Shown: piece after piece, positions 24,901 through 32,878 of the stretch
How the letters are laid out: each line of letters opens with the position of its first letter
How positions within the stretch are numbered: position 1 is the first letter of the stretch
Assembly: GCA_965213935.1 (NCBI GenBank)
Contig: CBDCAO010000012.1
Span: 186,001 to 250,000 of the forward strand
Direction: 5' to 3'
From: Bin52 sp965213935
GTDB taxonomy: Bacteria > Pseudomonadota > Alphaproteobacteria > Thalassobaculales > Thalassobaculaceae
Length of the DNA stretch: 64,000 nucleotides
Notes under the pieces: model-generated
What the model was told of the DNA's origin: nothing
What the model saw: the letters and a program-made list of their open reading frames with translations, nothing else
Database searches by the model: none
Made by a program: the position numbers and the translations under genes

Positions 24901-25083
24901 AACGTCGTCCTGTTCGTGCGAGAACGCAAGAAGGACGGCCGGGGTGAAACCCTTCCGTACCACTGTCTCGGTCGTGCCCGTTACCGCAGCCATGAATCGG
25001 AACGGCCCATGAAGATACTGTGGGAACTGGAACGCCCGATGCCCGGGTGGCTCTATCAGGCAGGGAAAGTGGTCGCGGGTTGA
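21958..25083 (+). CDS. PLD-nuclease-like / DEAD-box helicase / DUF3427 protein
   Basis: A 1041-residue multidomain protein. Residues about 125-285 form a phospholipase-D-like domain with the motif HAKAWLFHRR (His220, Lys222) and GSSNLTHAA. Residues about 318-720 are a superfamily-2 helicase: Walker A ATGTGKT (348-354), DEFHH (Asp440-His444), a LTATPER-like motif III, and motif VI QQLGRGLRW. The C-terminal third matches DUF3427, ending with a strand-rich segment of the type found at the end of such proteins (YTLGEIVAAHG, LFVTLEKSDRDYSPATRYAD). The combination suggests ATP-driven DNA processing and cleavage. Such proteins are often found in genomic islands and may act against foreign DNA; here it is stand-alone. 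Confidence 0.88.
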   Translation: MTRRLYPGLYEDLLTSALEAEVNVRTAEGWRVDVASADSTVRPELLARHVYRLLRRALEGIPGEDDAQLANQVALANRMVEVLVEHGAMPDDRVADAARLLLEAVERRALGGTRSAVRRPTLSLRRTGLLVNGRRDVQIASEIAREIPSADRIDLLCAFVRHSGLRLFRSELAERVREGARVRVIASVYTGSTERRALDALVDLGAQVKVSYEVARTRLHAKAWLFHRRSGLHTAYIGSSNLTHAAQVDGLEWNVRVSAAENPEVIERFAATFEQYWQEPEFEDYAPRRDSERLDHALSGQRGDTGLDDRALLSLLVDVAPKPHQAVALEALEAERLRGYHRNLVVAATGTGKTWIAAFDYKRLRRQGTVRSLLFVAHRDEILRQSQQVFQLVLREPGFGERLVGGERPRAGHHVFASVQSLAKRIDEIDPDDFDMVIVDEFHHAAAASYGRLLSRLNPRVLLGLTATPERADGKSVLQWFDGRIASESRLWDALDQGLLCPFHYFGTNDETDLSTLRFERGRYVPGELDNVFTGDHVRAVRIRQAVEEFVTDPQQMRALGFCAGVGHAHFMARQFSSFGYPAMALDAGTPWADRRSALARLRRGELRAVFAVDLFNEGVDLPEVDTVLMLRPTESATVFLQQLGRGLRWAEGKRVLTVLDFVGQVRREYRYDVRYQALIGGTRHQVERAVEADFPLLPPGCALKLDRIAKETVLRNLRAAVHGARTRLADDLRALGPDARLGAFMDDAGVELDEIYARPGSGHCFAELRRRAGFEHSDGEGSLLKAVGRLLHVDDHERIETWRDLLAGDRSVGIAELRGRKHRLGLMLFALLGGNRQSIEEADGVLERVRGSAELCREIRDLLEILADRIRTVSRPVDPSSEVPLASHATYTLGEIVAAHGLADRRRALVRPQAGVLWNEATQTDLLFVTLEKSDRDYSPATRYADYPISPTLFHWESQNTTSRGTPTGRRYIEQPASDTNVVLFVRERKKDGRGETLPYHCLGRARYRSHESERPMKILWELERPMPGWLYQAGKVVAG

Positions 25084-25094
25084 AGCACCTGTGA

Positions 25095-25300
25095 GCCCCA
25101 CTCTTTGCACTCGACGGGCTCCGCAGCCACGAGAAGCAGCACCTCGAGGACGAACTCGTCATCGGCAGTGTCGTCGAATGCCCGCTGCACCAGGGCCGGT
25201 TCGACATTTCTGCGGGCAGGTCTCTCGGCCGCCGGTCTGTGTCGGCCTGACGACCTATCCTGTCAGGGGCAAAGGCGGACGGATCTTCATCAGGATCTGA
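25095..25300 (+). pseudogene. Rieske [2Fe-2S] ferredoxin, C-terminal relic
   Basis: Immediately after the helicase gene one frame reads LFALDGLRSHEKQHLEDELV and VVECPLHQGRFDISAGRSL, then a neighbouring frame gives PPVCVGLTTYPVRGKGGRIF and ends at a stop. This is the C-terminal half of a MocE-like Rieske ferredoxin (typical DGLCTHE then ECPxHxGRFD). The first cluster cysteine is lost (RSHE instead of CxHE), the N-terminus is missing and there is a frameshift near 25222-25230, so it cannot be functional. Confidence 0.75.
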
Positions 25301-25699
25301 AACCGGCGCCGTCGCCTGCCGCGCCAGGCAGCGCGAAGTCGGGCCCCGTCCGCGCAGAGGATGCCGGGCGGCGCGTGGACATGTCCGGCAGTAATCCAGT
25401 CACGGACCCCCACGCCGGCTCTCGCCGGGCCTTTCCCCGCCCATGCGGCCCGTGGTCCGCGCGGTGGCATGAAGGATCCGGTCGCATACACCCCGGCAAC
25501 GCCTTGACCGGAGACCGCCGACCGTCATGCTCCTGTGCCGCCGGCGCACGCGACCTCCGGATGCGGCATGCCAGGCCAGACCTGCGGGCCCGCATCGGGC
25601 CTGTTCGCTTGACAAGGAGGCAGGTTTTGTCGCCTTCGGTCCGGAAACCGCAGTAAACTGGTGCGCCGGTCTTCGGGCCGCGCCAGGGAGAGGTGCAGG
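25301..25699. other. 399-base non-coding region
   Basis: No gene resemblance on either strand. It must contain the promoter for the lactonase-like gene. A TTGACA word at 25609-25614 has no good -10 at the right distance. Confidence 0.35.
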
Positions 25700-26851
25700 A
25701 TGAAGATACGGAGACGGACGGACGACTTCCTTGCTGCCCACGGGGATGAGTTCATCCGCTATTCGGTCGAGGGCGACAAGCTGCGGGCGACCGGCTCGGC
25801 GCGGGCAGGACTCGACATCCAGTACGCGTGGCCCCACCCTACCCATGCGCTTGCCTACCTCGCGATCAGCAACGGCGGGCCGGGTGAGCGCGGTAGCGAC
25901 CATGCACTCTCGATCTGCCACCTTCGGGCCGACGGTCCCTCCTTCGAGACCGAACCGGTACGCCTTGCCGCGCGCCCGCTTCACCTTTCCGTCGACCGGC
26001 AGGCCCGTCACCTGCTGGTTGCGTACAATGATCCGAGCGGGATCACCGTGCACCGCCTCGCGTCCGACGGCCACATCGGCGAGGAGGTGGCGCAACCCGA
26101 CGGCATCTCCTGGGGCACCTTCGGCCACCAGGTCCTCGTCACTCCCGCCGGCGGGGCGGTGCTGTTTCCGTGCCGCGGACACGATCCGCGCGACGGACAG
26201 CCCGAACAGCCCGGAATACTGCAGGTGTTCGGCTATGCCGACGGCCGGCTCACGCCCCGGGGCCGCATTGCGCCCGCCGGCGGGTACGGTTTCGGGCCAC
26301 GGCACCTCGATTTCCACCCGGAGCTGCCCTGGATGTTCCTCGGGCTCGAGCGGCAGAACGAGATCCTGGTTTTCCGGACTGTGGATGACACGGTCGATCC
26401 GGACCCGGTGTTCCGCATCAACACGGTCGCGGCCGGCAGCGAGGGCCGCCAGGCGATCGCGGCACTCCGCGTCCATCCCGACGGCAGACGGCTTTCGGTA
26501 TCCAACCGGTGCTACGGGACCGTCGCCAGTCCCGCGGGACCGGTCATGGCAGCGGGGGAGAACTCGATCGCGACCTTTGCGATCGATCCTGACACCGGAC
26601 ACCTCGAGGCGCTCGCGCGCACACCAACCGGCGGCTACCTGCCGCGAACCTTCTCCATCGACCCGGACGGAACCGTGCTGATCGCGGCCAATTCCGAGGC
26701 GGCGCGTGCGAGGACCCCGACCGGAGACACGATCGATGTCGCGCCCGGGCTCGTGATGTTCCGCACCGAAACCGACGGCACCCTGCGCGAGATCGACCGG
26801 GTCACGATGGCAACGCGCGACAAACGGCTGTTCTGGGCCGGGTTCCTGTGA
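25700..26851 (+). CDS. lactonase-family (6-phosphogluconolactonase-like) beta-propeller protein
   Basis: A 383-residue seven-bladed propeller of the YbhE/Pgl type. Repeated blades show the pattern of HPxxxxLYVSN: HPTHALAYLAISNGGPGERG, GFGPRHLDFHPELPWMFLGL, RVHPDGRRLSVSNRCYGT and PRTFSIDPDGTVLIAANSEA. Family members open 6-phosphogluconolactone or other lactones. Here the substrate is unproven since many homologues have other roles. ATG 25700 has a GGGAGAGG site; an earlier in-frame ATG at 25661 lacks one. It precedes the thiolase gene on the same strand with a gap of about 100 bases. Confidence 0.82.
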   Translation: MKIRRRTDDFLAAHGDEFIRYSVEGDKLRATGSARAGLDIQYAWPHPTHALAYLAISNGGPGERGSDHALSICHLRADGPSFETEPVRLAARPLHLSVDRQARHLLVAYNDPSGITVHRLASDGHIGEEVAQPDGISWGTFGHQVLVTPAGGAVLFPCRGHDPRDGQPEQPGILQVFGYADGRLTPRGRIAPAGGYGFGPRHLDFHPELPWMFLGLERQNEILVFRTVDDTVDPDPVFRINTVAAGSEGRQAIAALRVHPDGRRLSVSNRCYGTVASPAGPVMAAGENSIATFAIDPDTGHLEALARTPTGGYLPRTFSIDPDGTVLIAANSEAARARTPTGDTIDVAPGLVMFRTETDGTLREIDRVTMATRDKRLFWAGFL

Positions 26852-26954
26852 CCGCGCGATCTTCATCACGCTGGCGATGACGGTGCCAGGCACTGGCGCG
26901 ACCGCCGGGCCGGAGAGTAGAACACGCTGGCAAACCCTGGGAGAAGCAGGCGTC

Positions 26955-28124
26955 ATGGGTATCAACGGAAAGGCATACATCGCCGGGGTGTACGAACACC
27001 CCACGCGCAAGGCGGTGGACAAGTCGCTGGCGCAACTGCACGCGGAATCAGCACTCGGAGCACTGGCCGATGCCGGTCTCGGCAAGAACGATGTCGACGG
27101 GTATTTCTGTGCCGGCGACGCCCCCGGACTCGGCGCGCTGTCGATGGCGGATTATCTCGGGCTGAATCTGCGCCACATCGATACCACCGAGTGCGGCGGA
27201 TCGTCCTACATCCTGCACGTCGGCCATGCGGCCGAGGCGATCGCGCTTGGTAAGTGCTCGGTCGCACTCATCACGCTGGCTGGGCGGCCGCGCGCCGAGG
27301 GAATGGCGACCGGGACGGCGCCGCGCAACTACGGCAGTACCTCGCCCGACGTGGCGTTCGAGTTTCCGTTCGGGCCTACCGTGGTCAACATGTACGCGAT
27401 GTGCGCCAACCGGCACATGCACGAGTACGGAACCACCAGCGAGCAGCTCGCCTGGATCAAGGTGGCGGCGTCGCACCACGCTCAACACAATCCCGACGCC
27501 ATGCTGAGGAAGGTGGTCACCGTCGAGGAAGTGGTGAACTCGCCGATGATCTCGGACCCGCTGCACCGGCTCGACTGCTGCGTGATCAGTGACGGCGGGG
27601 GCGCGATCATCGTGACCTCGCCCGAGATTGCCCGCTCGCTGGACCGGCCGCTGGTCAGGGTGCGCGGTGCGGGCGAGGCGCCGAAACACCAGATGGGCGG
27701 CGCGGTGGACCTGACATTCTCCGGCGCCCGGTGGTCGGGAGCGATGGCCTTCGAGGAGGCCGGGGTCAGGCCGGCCGACATGAAGTACGTGTCGATCTAC
27801 GACAGTTTCACCTTCACGGTGCTGGTGCAGCTCGAGGATCTTGGGTTCTGCGAAAAGGGCCAGGGCGGCAGGCTGGTCAGCGACGGCAACCTGATCTCCG
27901 GTGTCGGGTCGCTGCCGTTCAATACCGACGGCGGCGGACTGTGCAACAACCATCCGGCGAACCGCGGCGGACTGACCAAGGTGGTCGAGGCGGTTCGCCA
28001 GCTTCGTGGCGAGGCCCACCCGGCGGTCCAGGTCGCGAACTGCGACCTCGCGCTCGCGCACGGGACCGGCGGATCGCTCGGCACCCGGCACGGCGCGGCA
28101 ACCGTGATTCTGGAACGGGAGTAA
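26955..28124 (+). CDS. thiolase-like acyl-CoA acetyltransferase (SCP2 type)
   Basis: A 389-residue thiolase fold protein. NGKAYIAGVYEHPTRKAVDK is the family start and HIDTTECGGSSYILHVGHAA contains the nucleophile region (Cys in TECGGSS). SIYDSFTFTVLVQLEDLGFC, LPFNTDGGGLCNNHPANRGG and LALAHGTGGSLGTRHGAATV are the later conserved blocks with the His and last Gly-rich loop. Such enzymes pair with DUF35 proteins, encoded here 5 bases downstream, for side-chain cleavage or condensation reactions on acyl-CoAs. ATG 26955 has a good GGGAG-type site. Confidence 0.88.
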   Translation: MGINGKAYIAGVYEHPTRKAVDKSLAQLHAESALGALADAGLGKNDVDGYFCAGDAPGLGALSMADYLGLNLRHIDTTECGGSSYILHVGHAAEAIALGKCSVALITLAGRPRAEGMATGTAPRNYGSTSPDVAFEFPFGPTVVNMYAMCANRHMHEYGTTSEQLAWIKVAASHHAQHNPDAMLRKVVTVEEVVNSPMISDPLHRLDCCVISDGGGAIIVTSPEIARSLDRPLVRVRGAGEAPKHQMGGAVDLTFSGARWSGAMAFEEAGVRPADMKYVSIYDSFTFTVLVQLEDLGFCEKGQGGRLVSDGNLISGVGSLPFNTDGGGLCNNHPANRGGLTKVVEAVRQLRGEAHPAVQVANCDLALAHGTGGSLGTRHGAATVILERE

Positions 28125-28129
28125 GACCC

Positions 28130-28528
28130 ATGGCCAGCAAATCCTTCCCCTCCCCCGTCCCCGATCCCGACACCGAGGCCTTCTGGCAGGCCGCGCGGGA
28201 CGGCACGCTCATGGTCGGGTCCTGCCGGAACTGCGGAGAGAAGCACTACTATCCGCGCTCGGTCTGCCCGCACTGCGGCAGTGACGACGTCACCCTTGTC
28301 GCATCGTCAGGAACCGGCGAGATCTACTCGTGGAGCGTGCTCCGCCGCGCCGATCCGCCCTATGCCATCGCCTATGTCACGCTCGACGACGGTCCGACCA
28401 TGATGACCAACATCGTCGACTGCGACCTCGACGCACTTGCGATCGGACAGCGGGTGGAGCTCGTCTTCAGTCCGACCGAGGACGAGGACGGCCCGCCGGT
28501 CCCGACCTTCCGCCCGATCGCGCCCTGA
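28130..28528 (+). CDS. DUF35 zinc-ribbon/OB-fold protein
   Basis: A 132-residue partner of thiolase-like proteins. An N-terminal helix (PDTEAFWQAARDGTLMVGSC) leads to a rubredoxin-like zinc ribbon, CRNCGEKHYYPRSVCPHCGS (two CxxC pairs, Cys30, Cys33, Cys44, Cys47), and then an OB fold (GTGEIYSWSVLRR, AIAYVTLDDGPTMMTNIVDC). DUF35 proteins bind acyl-CoA and form a complex with the adjacent thiolase-like subunit. The 3' end overlaps the convergent glycosylase gene by 62 bases. Confidence 0.92.
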   Translation: MASKSFPSPVPDPDTEAFWQAARDGTLMVGSCRNCGEKHYYPRSVCPHCGSDDVTLVASSGTGEIYSWSVLRRADPPYAIAYVTLDDGPTMMTNIVDCDLDALAIGQRVELVFSPTEDEDGPPVPTFRPIAP

Positions 28529-29156
28529 CACCCGCGGCCGTGCCGGCGTAGTGAAGCCAGAGGATCCGGGCGGCAACACTGCGCCACGGCCTCCACTGCT
28601 CGCCGATGCTCGCGAGTTCCACCGCACCGGGCCGCTCGGGAAGGTCAAGCAGCGAGGCTGCGGCTATCTGCAGCGCGAGGTCGCCCGCCGGCCACACGTC
28701 CGGGCGCATCAGACAGGTGAGCAGGTAGACATCGGCCGTCCACGGGCCGATGCCACGGATCCTGGTGAGCCGGCGCCGAACCTCGTCGTCGTCGCAACCC
28801 GCAAGCGCGTCCGGATCGAGTGAGCCGTCGAGGATGCTTCGCGCAAGCTCGCGAATGCAGCCTGTCTTCTGCCGGGTGACGCCGGCGGCGCGGAACTCCT
28901 CCTGCGACAGGTCACACACCCGCGCCGGCGTGATCCCCCCTGCCGCCGCTGACAGGCGCTGACAGGTCGTGCGGGCCGATGCAAGCGAGACCTGCTGCTC
29001 GAGAACGAACAGGACCAGGCTGGGAAACCCGCCCGGGCGCTCGCGCGGTGGCGGCGGCCCGAGACGAACCATCACGTCGCGCAGGCGCTGATCGCGCTCG
29101 CCGAGTTCGCGGGCAGCAGCCGCGATGCCAGCGGCAGTCAGCGCGTGATCAGGCAT
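28467..29156 (-). CDS. DNA-3-methyladenine glycosylase, AlkA/HhH-GPD family
   Basis: A 229-residue DNA repair enzyme that removes alkylated bases. SLVLFVLEQQVSLASARTT, then the helix-hairpin-helix RLTRIRGIGPWTADVYLL and the acidic segment VWPAGDLALQIAAASLL, with the catalytic Asp in PAGD, match AlkA. SIGEQWRPWRSVAARILW is the conserved end. ATG 29156 is chosen because homology starts shortly after. Its C-terminal tail of about 20 residues is basic, has no counterpart and overlaps the DUF35 gene on the other strand. Confidence 0.88.
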   Translation of the reverse strand: MPDHALTAAGIAAAARELGERDQRLRDVMVRLGPPPPRERPGGFPSLVLFVLEQQVSLASARTTCQRLSAAAGGITPARVCDLSQEEFRAAGVTRQKTGCIRELARSILDGSLDPDALAGCDDDEVRRRLTRIRGIGPWTADVYLLTCLMRPDVWPAGDLALQIAAASLLDLPERPGAVELASIGEQWRPWRSVAARILWLHYAGTAAGVRARSGGRSGPAGRPRPRSD

Positions 29157-29176
29157 CGCTTCCGCCCGCAACCCGC

Positions 29177-30629
29177 TCAGCGAATCCCGGGCGGGAGCGA
29201 GATGTCCCCGCTCTCCCGGTGTAGACGGTGCCACGCCACCTCCGCCGCCAGCTGGGCCTCCCTGATGACCGTCTGCTCTTCAAGGGTCATGATCCGTCCC
29301 TCGCGCATGACGAACCGGCCGTCCACCATCACCGAGTTCACCGCGCCTGGGTGACCGTAATGCACGAGGCTCGAGGCCAGGCTGATGATCGGGCGCAGGT
29401 GCGCGCGGTCGAGGTCAATGATCGCCAGCTCCGCCGTCCTTCCGGGTTCGATCGTTCCGAGTTCCCCTCCCTCCCCGAGGGCGCGGGCGGCGTTGCGCGT
29501 GACCGTGTCCAGCATTGCCGCCGGCTGAGGGCCCACTTCCCCGACGGGCCGACCGCCGCGCCGGCGCCGGTGAATGATCGACCCGATCTTGAGTGCGTGG
29601 AACATGTCCTCGGTGGGACTTACAAAGTAGAGTCGGGGGGAGGCGTGCCCTGCCGTAGGCCCGAGGGAGTAGCTGTTGCCGGTCCCGAGCACGACCTTGA
29701 TGCCCGCATTGAGAATCCGGCCGATCCGAAGCCGGTGCGGGCCGAGGCGGGAACTGTTTGCGGGGCAATGCACCATGTGCACACCGTGACGGGCGCACAG
29801 CTCGATGTCACTGTCCGTGCACCAGGTCCGGTGGGCGGCGATCACGTCGGAGCCGAGCCAGTCGTGGTCGCGCAGGTACTCGGCCGGGGTAGAGCCGCGC
29901 AAGTTCGCGCACATCGCCTGAGCTCTGGGCCAGGTGAACCGTGTGCCGCAGCCCGTGACAGGCAGCCAAGTCGTTGAGTTTCTGCAACATCCAGGGCGAA
30001 CACACGTCCGGCGCATGGGCGGCGACCTGGCATCGGACCCGTCCGTTCCCGCGCCCGTGGAACTGCTCGATCAGGCTGGCAGTCCGATCGAGGAACTCCT
30101 GGCCGAAAGACCGGTCATGCTCGTAGACGCCGTACCTGATCTTGGGGATCAGGGTATCGGCGGCATTCTCGGCGAACCACAGGCGCAACCCGGAGTCGAC
30201 GAGCGAATCAGCATATCCGTCAAGGAACCGGAACACCTCGACCAGGGTCGTGGTTCCGCAACGGATCGCCTCGGCACAGGCAAGCCTGGCCAGCGCGGCA
30301 CGCTCGTCCGGCAACATGGCAAGACTGATCGGGGTCATGCAGCCGAAGATGGCATCGCCCCACATGTCCTCGACGGTTCCGCGCAGCACCAGCAACACGG
30401 CATGGGCATGGGAGTTGTTGAACCCCGGGACCGCCGCCTTGCCGGACGCCGGGATCATGCGGGCACGCGGATGGTCGCGAACGAGCCTCGCCGTCGGTCC
30501 CACCGCGAGAATGCGCGTTCCCGCGACCGCCACAGCACCATCAGCGATCTCGGTGCGAGCCCGATCACAGGTGAGCACCCGCGCCCCGGCAATCAGCGTG
30601 ACCCGGTCTAGCGCATCGCCGTCCATCAC
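29177..30629 (-). pseudogene. amidohydrolase (TrzA/AtzA-like deaminase family), frameshifted
   Basis: Two frames together make one amidohydrolase of about 480 residues. The N-terminal part (29.9-30.6 kb) has the zinc motif FNNSHAHAVLLVLRG, CGTTTLVEVFRF and HTVHLAQSSGDVRELA. From about 29896 the next frame carries STPAEYLRDHDWLGSDVIAA, VHMVHCPANSSRLG, and the C-terminal AVNSVMVDGRFVMREGRIM. Where active relatives have GTD in the metal-binding strand, this has GTGNSYSLG, so the conserved aspartate is missing as well. Frameshift plus a lost metal ligand suggest decay, but a sequencing indel could explain the shift alone. Confidence 0.75.
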
Positions 30630-30761
30630 CCGTACCCGTTCGTCGTTTCGCCGGCGCGGTCACGATACAGGCTCGCGCCCGACACCACCAAGATACCGCC
30701 GCATGGCGCGAGCCGGTGCCCGGTCGTACAGTGCAATGGTGAATGGACGCGGGAGAATGCG

Positions 30762-31412
30762 ATGACCTTCTCTCTGGCGGGTCGCTGCAGCCGGACCGGG
30801 ATGATCGGTACAGCGGTTGCCACCTCGAGCATCTGCGTCGGCGCCCGGTGCCCCCATGCCCGGGCCGGAGCCGGTGCGGTACTGTCCCAGTTCCGCACCG
30901 ACCCGCGCCTCGGGCCCCGGGGGCTCGAGTTGCTGCAGTCCGGGATGTCAGCGCCGGATGCACGTGACCTGCTGGTCTCGGGCGACCCGGCCATCGCCCG
31001 GCGACAACTCGCCATCGTGGACCACGCCGGCGGCACGGCCGTTTTTACCGGCGAGAAGGTCGCGGAGCTCCACGCGGGGGTCGAGGGCAGGCAGTGCGCC
31101 GCTGTCGGCAACATTCTTTCACGAACCGATGTCGCAGCCGCGATGGTGGCCAGCTTCGAGGCGCATCCCGCCGATCACCTTGCCGAGCGGCTGTTGCGCG
31201 CGCTCGAGGCCGGCGAGGCGGCGGGCGGTGAGCGCAGGCAGGTCAAGTCCGCGGCACTCCTCGTCGTCGCCGATTACGACTTCCCGCTGGTCGACCTCAG
31301 GGTCGACCTCGACCCCTCCCCGCTGGCGCGGCTGAGGTTCCTGTGGGAACTCTACGAGCCGCAGATGGATCGCATGGTAATCCAGGCGATCGACCCGGTG
31401 AGCCTGGACTGA
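30762..31412 (+). CDS. DUF1028 family protein (Ntn-hydrolase fold)
   Basis: A 216-residue DUF1028 protein. TFSLAGRCSRTGMIGTAVAT is the family start; RTDPRLGPRGLELLQSGMSA, RQLAIVDHAGGTAVFTG and AVGNILSRTDVAAAMVASFE continue it. The family is thought to have an N-terminal-nucleophile hydrolase fold, but no reaction is firmly known. ATG 30762 has a GGGAGAAT site. It lies divergent from the broken amidohydrolase and 125 bases ahead of the ABC importer operon. DUF1028 genes often sit beside amide or peptide catabolism, which fits. Confidence 0.88.
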   Translation: MTFSLAGRCSRTGMIGTAVATSSICVGARCPHARAGAGAVLSQFRTDPRLGPRGLELLQSGMSAPDARDLLVSGDPAIARRQLAIVDHAGGTAVFTGEKVAELHAGVEGRQCAAVGNILSRTDVAAAMVASFEAHPADHLAERLLRALEAGEAAGGERRQVKSAALLVVADYDFPLVDLRVDLDPSPLARLRFLWELYEPQMDRMVIQAIDPVSLD

Positions 31413-31537
31413 CCCTCCGGCCGGCCGGCCCGCCTGGCCGGCGTTGACACCGTGTAGACGGCCAGCCACAGTTCCCTCACCACGACCGCGACGTGCGCTC
31501 GGCGACCCTCGCGGTCACGTTTCACAGGGAGACTGTC

Positions 31538-32851
31538 ATGCGGCCACTTCAGATCGTGCGCGGCACCGTCGTCGCGCTCGCGGCGCTCGCTCTCGCCTTT
31601 ACCGCCCAGGCGGCCGACAAGACCATCAAGATCGGCGTGATCTATGACTACACCGGCCCGCTCGCCGGGGGTGGATCGGACCTGCAGGCGCGCGGTGCCA
31701 AGATCATCATCGATCACATCAATGCCCAGGGCGGCGTCGAAGGCTACATGATCGAGCCGATCTATGCCGACGCCCAGTCCAAGCCCGACGTGGCCATCAA
31801 CGAGGCGGTCCGGCTGATCGAGCAGGAAAACGTCGACATGCTGCTGGGTTTCTACAGTTCGGCCCAGTGCGTGCCGGTGGCCGCACGCGTCGACCAGCTG
31901 AAGAAGTTCATGTGGATTACCACCTGCATCTCGCCAGCCGTGCTCAAGGACCGCAATCTGAAGTACGTGTTCCGGCCCCAGGTTCACGGCGGGATGTTCG
32001 GCACCTCCTCGACCGACTTCCTGGCCGCCTACAGCCAGGAGAAGCTCGGGATCGCGCCTGAAGAGCTGCGGGTGGCGATCATTCACGAGGACGGCCCCTA
32101 CGGTTCCGGTGTTGCAGCCGGCAACGAGGCCGGAGCCGGAGCGCAGGGGTTCAAGGTGGTGCTGAAGGAAGGCTACGCCGCAACGGCGCCTGATCTGTCG
32201 TCGCTGGTCACCAAGCTTAAGCGCGCCCGGCCCGACGTGCTGCTGCACACCGGATACAACCCGGACATCTCGCTGTTCCTGCGCCAGGCCCAGGAGCAGG
32301 GACTGAAATTCCGCGCCCTGATCGGGCACGGTGCCGGATATGGGGTTCCCGACAAGCTGTATGAATCGCTGGGGTCTGCCGCCGACCACATCTTCAACGT
32401 CGATCCGGTCGCCATCTGGCTGCTTGACCCGGCAACCCTTGCCGCCGGCCTCGGTGACGTGACCAGACTGGTGGGTGAGGAATACGCGAAGGCGGTGGAC
32501 ACACCGGACATGGATCTGAAGCGCATCTCCGCCCATGTCGGAATGGCGGCGTCGAATGCCTACGTCTTCTTCACCAATGTCCTGCCGCGGGCGATCCGCG
32601 ATCACGGCGGCATCTCCGCCGACGCGCTGCGCGCGGCGGCACTGGAGACCGATATCCCGGTCGGCGGCACCATGCTCGGGTTCGGGGTGAAGTTCCCGCA
32701 GCCCGGAAGCGCCATGGACGGCCAGAACACCGAGGCGTTCCCGGTGGTCATGCAGTACGTCAACCGCGAGATCAAGATTGCGTGGCCGAAGGAACTGCAG
32801 ACCATCGATCCGGTCCTGCCCCTGCCGTCGTCGTCGCCGTTTGCCCGCTAG
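31538..32851 (+). CDS. ABC importer substrate-binding protein, branched-chain amino acid/amide type
   Basis: A 437-residue periplasmic receptor. Residues 1-25 form a signal peptide (RPLQIVRGTVVALAALALAF, cut after AQA). The mature part, KTIKIGVIYDYTGPLAGGGS, is a type-I Leu/Ile/Val-binding fold, with LLGFYSSAQCVPVAARVDQL and VAIIHEDGPYGSGVAAGNEA. It heads a five-gene operon with two ATPases and two permeases. Ligand may be a branched-chain amino acid, an amide or another small carboxylate; the match to the receptor family alone does not decide. ATG 31538 follows AGGGAG. Confidence 0.92.
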   Translation: MRPLQIVRGTVVALAALALAFTAQAADKTIKIGVIYDYTGPLAGGGSDLQARGAKIIIDHINAQGGVEGYMIEPIYADAQSKPDVAINEAVRLIEQENVDMLLGFYSSAQCVPVAARVDQLKKFMWITTCISPAVLKDRNLKYVFRPQVHGGMFGTSSTDFLAAYSQEKLGIAPEELRVAIIHEDGPYGSGVAAGNEAGAGAQGFKVVLKEGYAATAPDLSSLVTKLKRARPDVLLHTGYNPDISLFLRQAQEQGLKFRALIGHGAGYGVPDKLYESLGSAADHIFNVDPVAIWLLDPATLAAGLGDVTRLVGEEYAKAVDTPDMDLKRISAHVGMAASNAYVFFTNVLPRAIRDHGGISADALRAAALETDIPVGGTMLGFGVKFPQPGSAMDGQNTEAFPVVMQYVNREIKIAWPKELQTIDPVLPLPSSSPFAR

Positions 32852-32878
32852 GACACATGGTCTCCAGGGTGTGACGGC

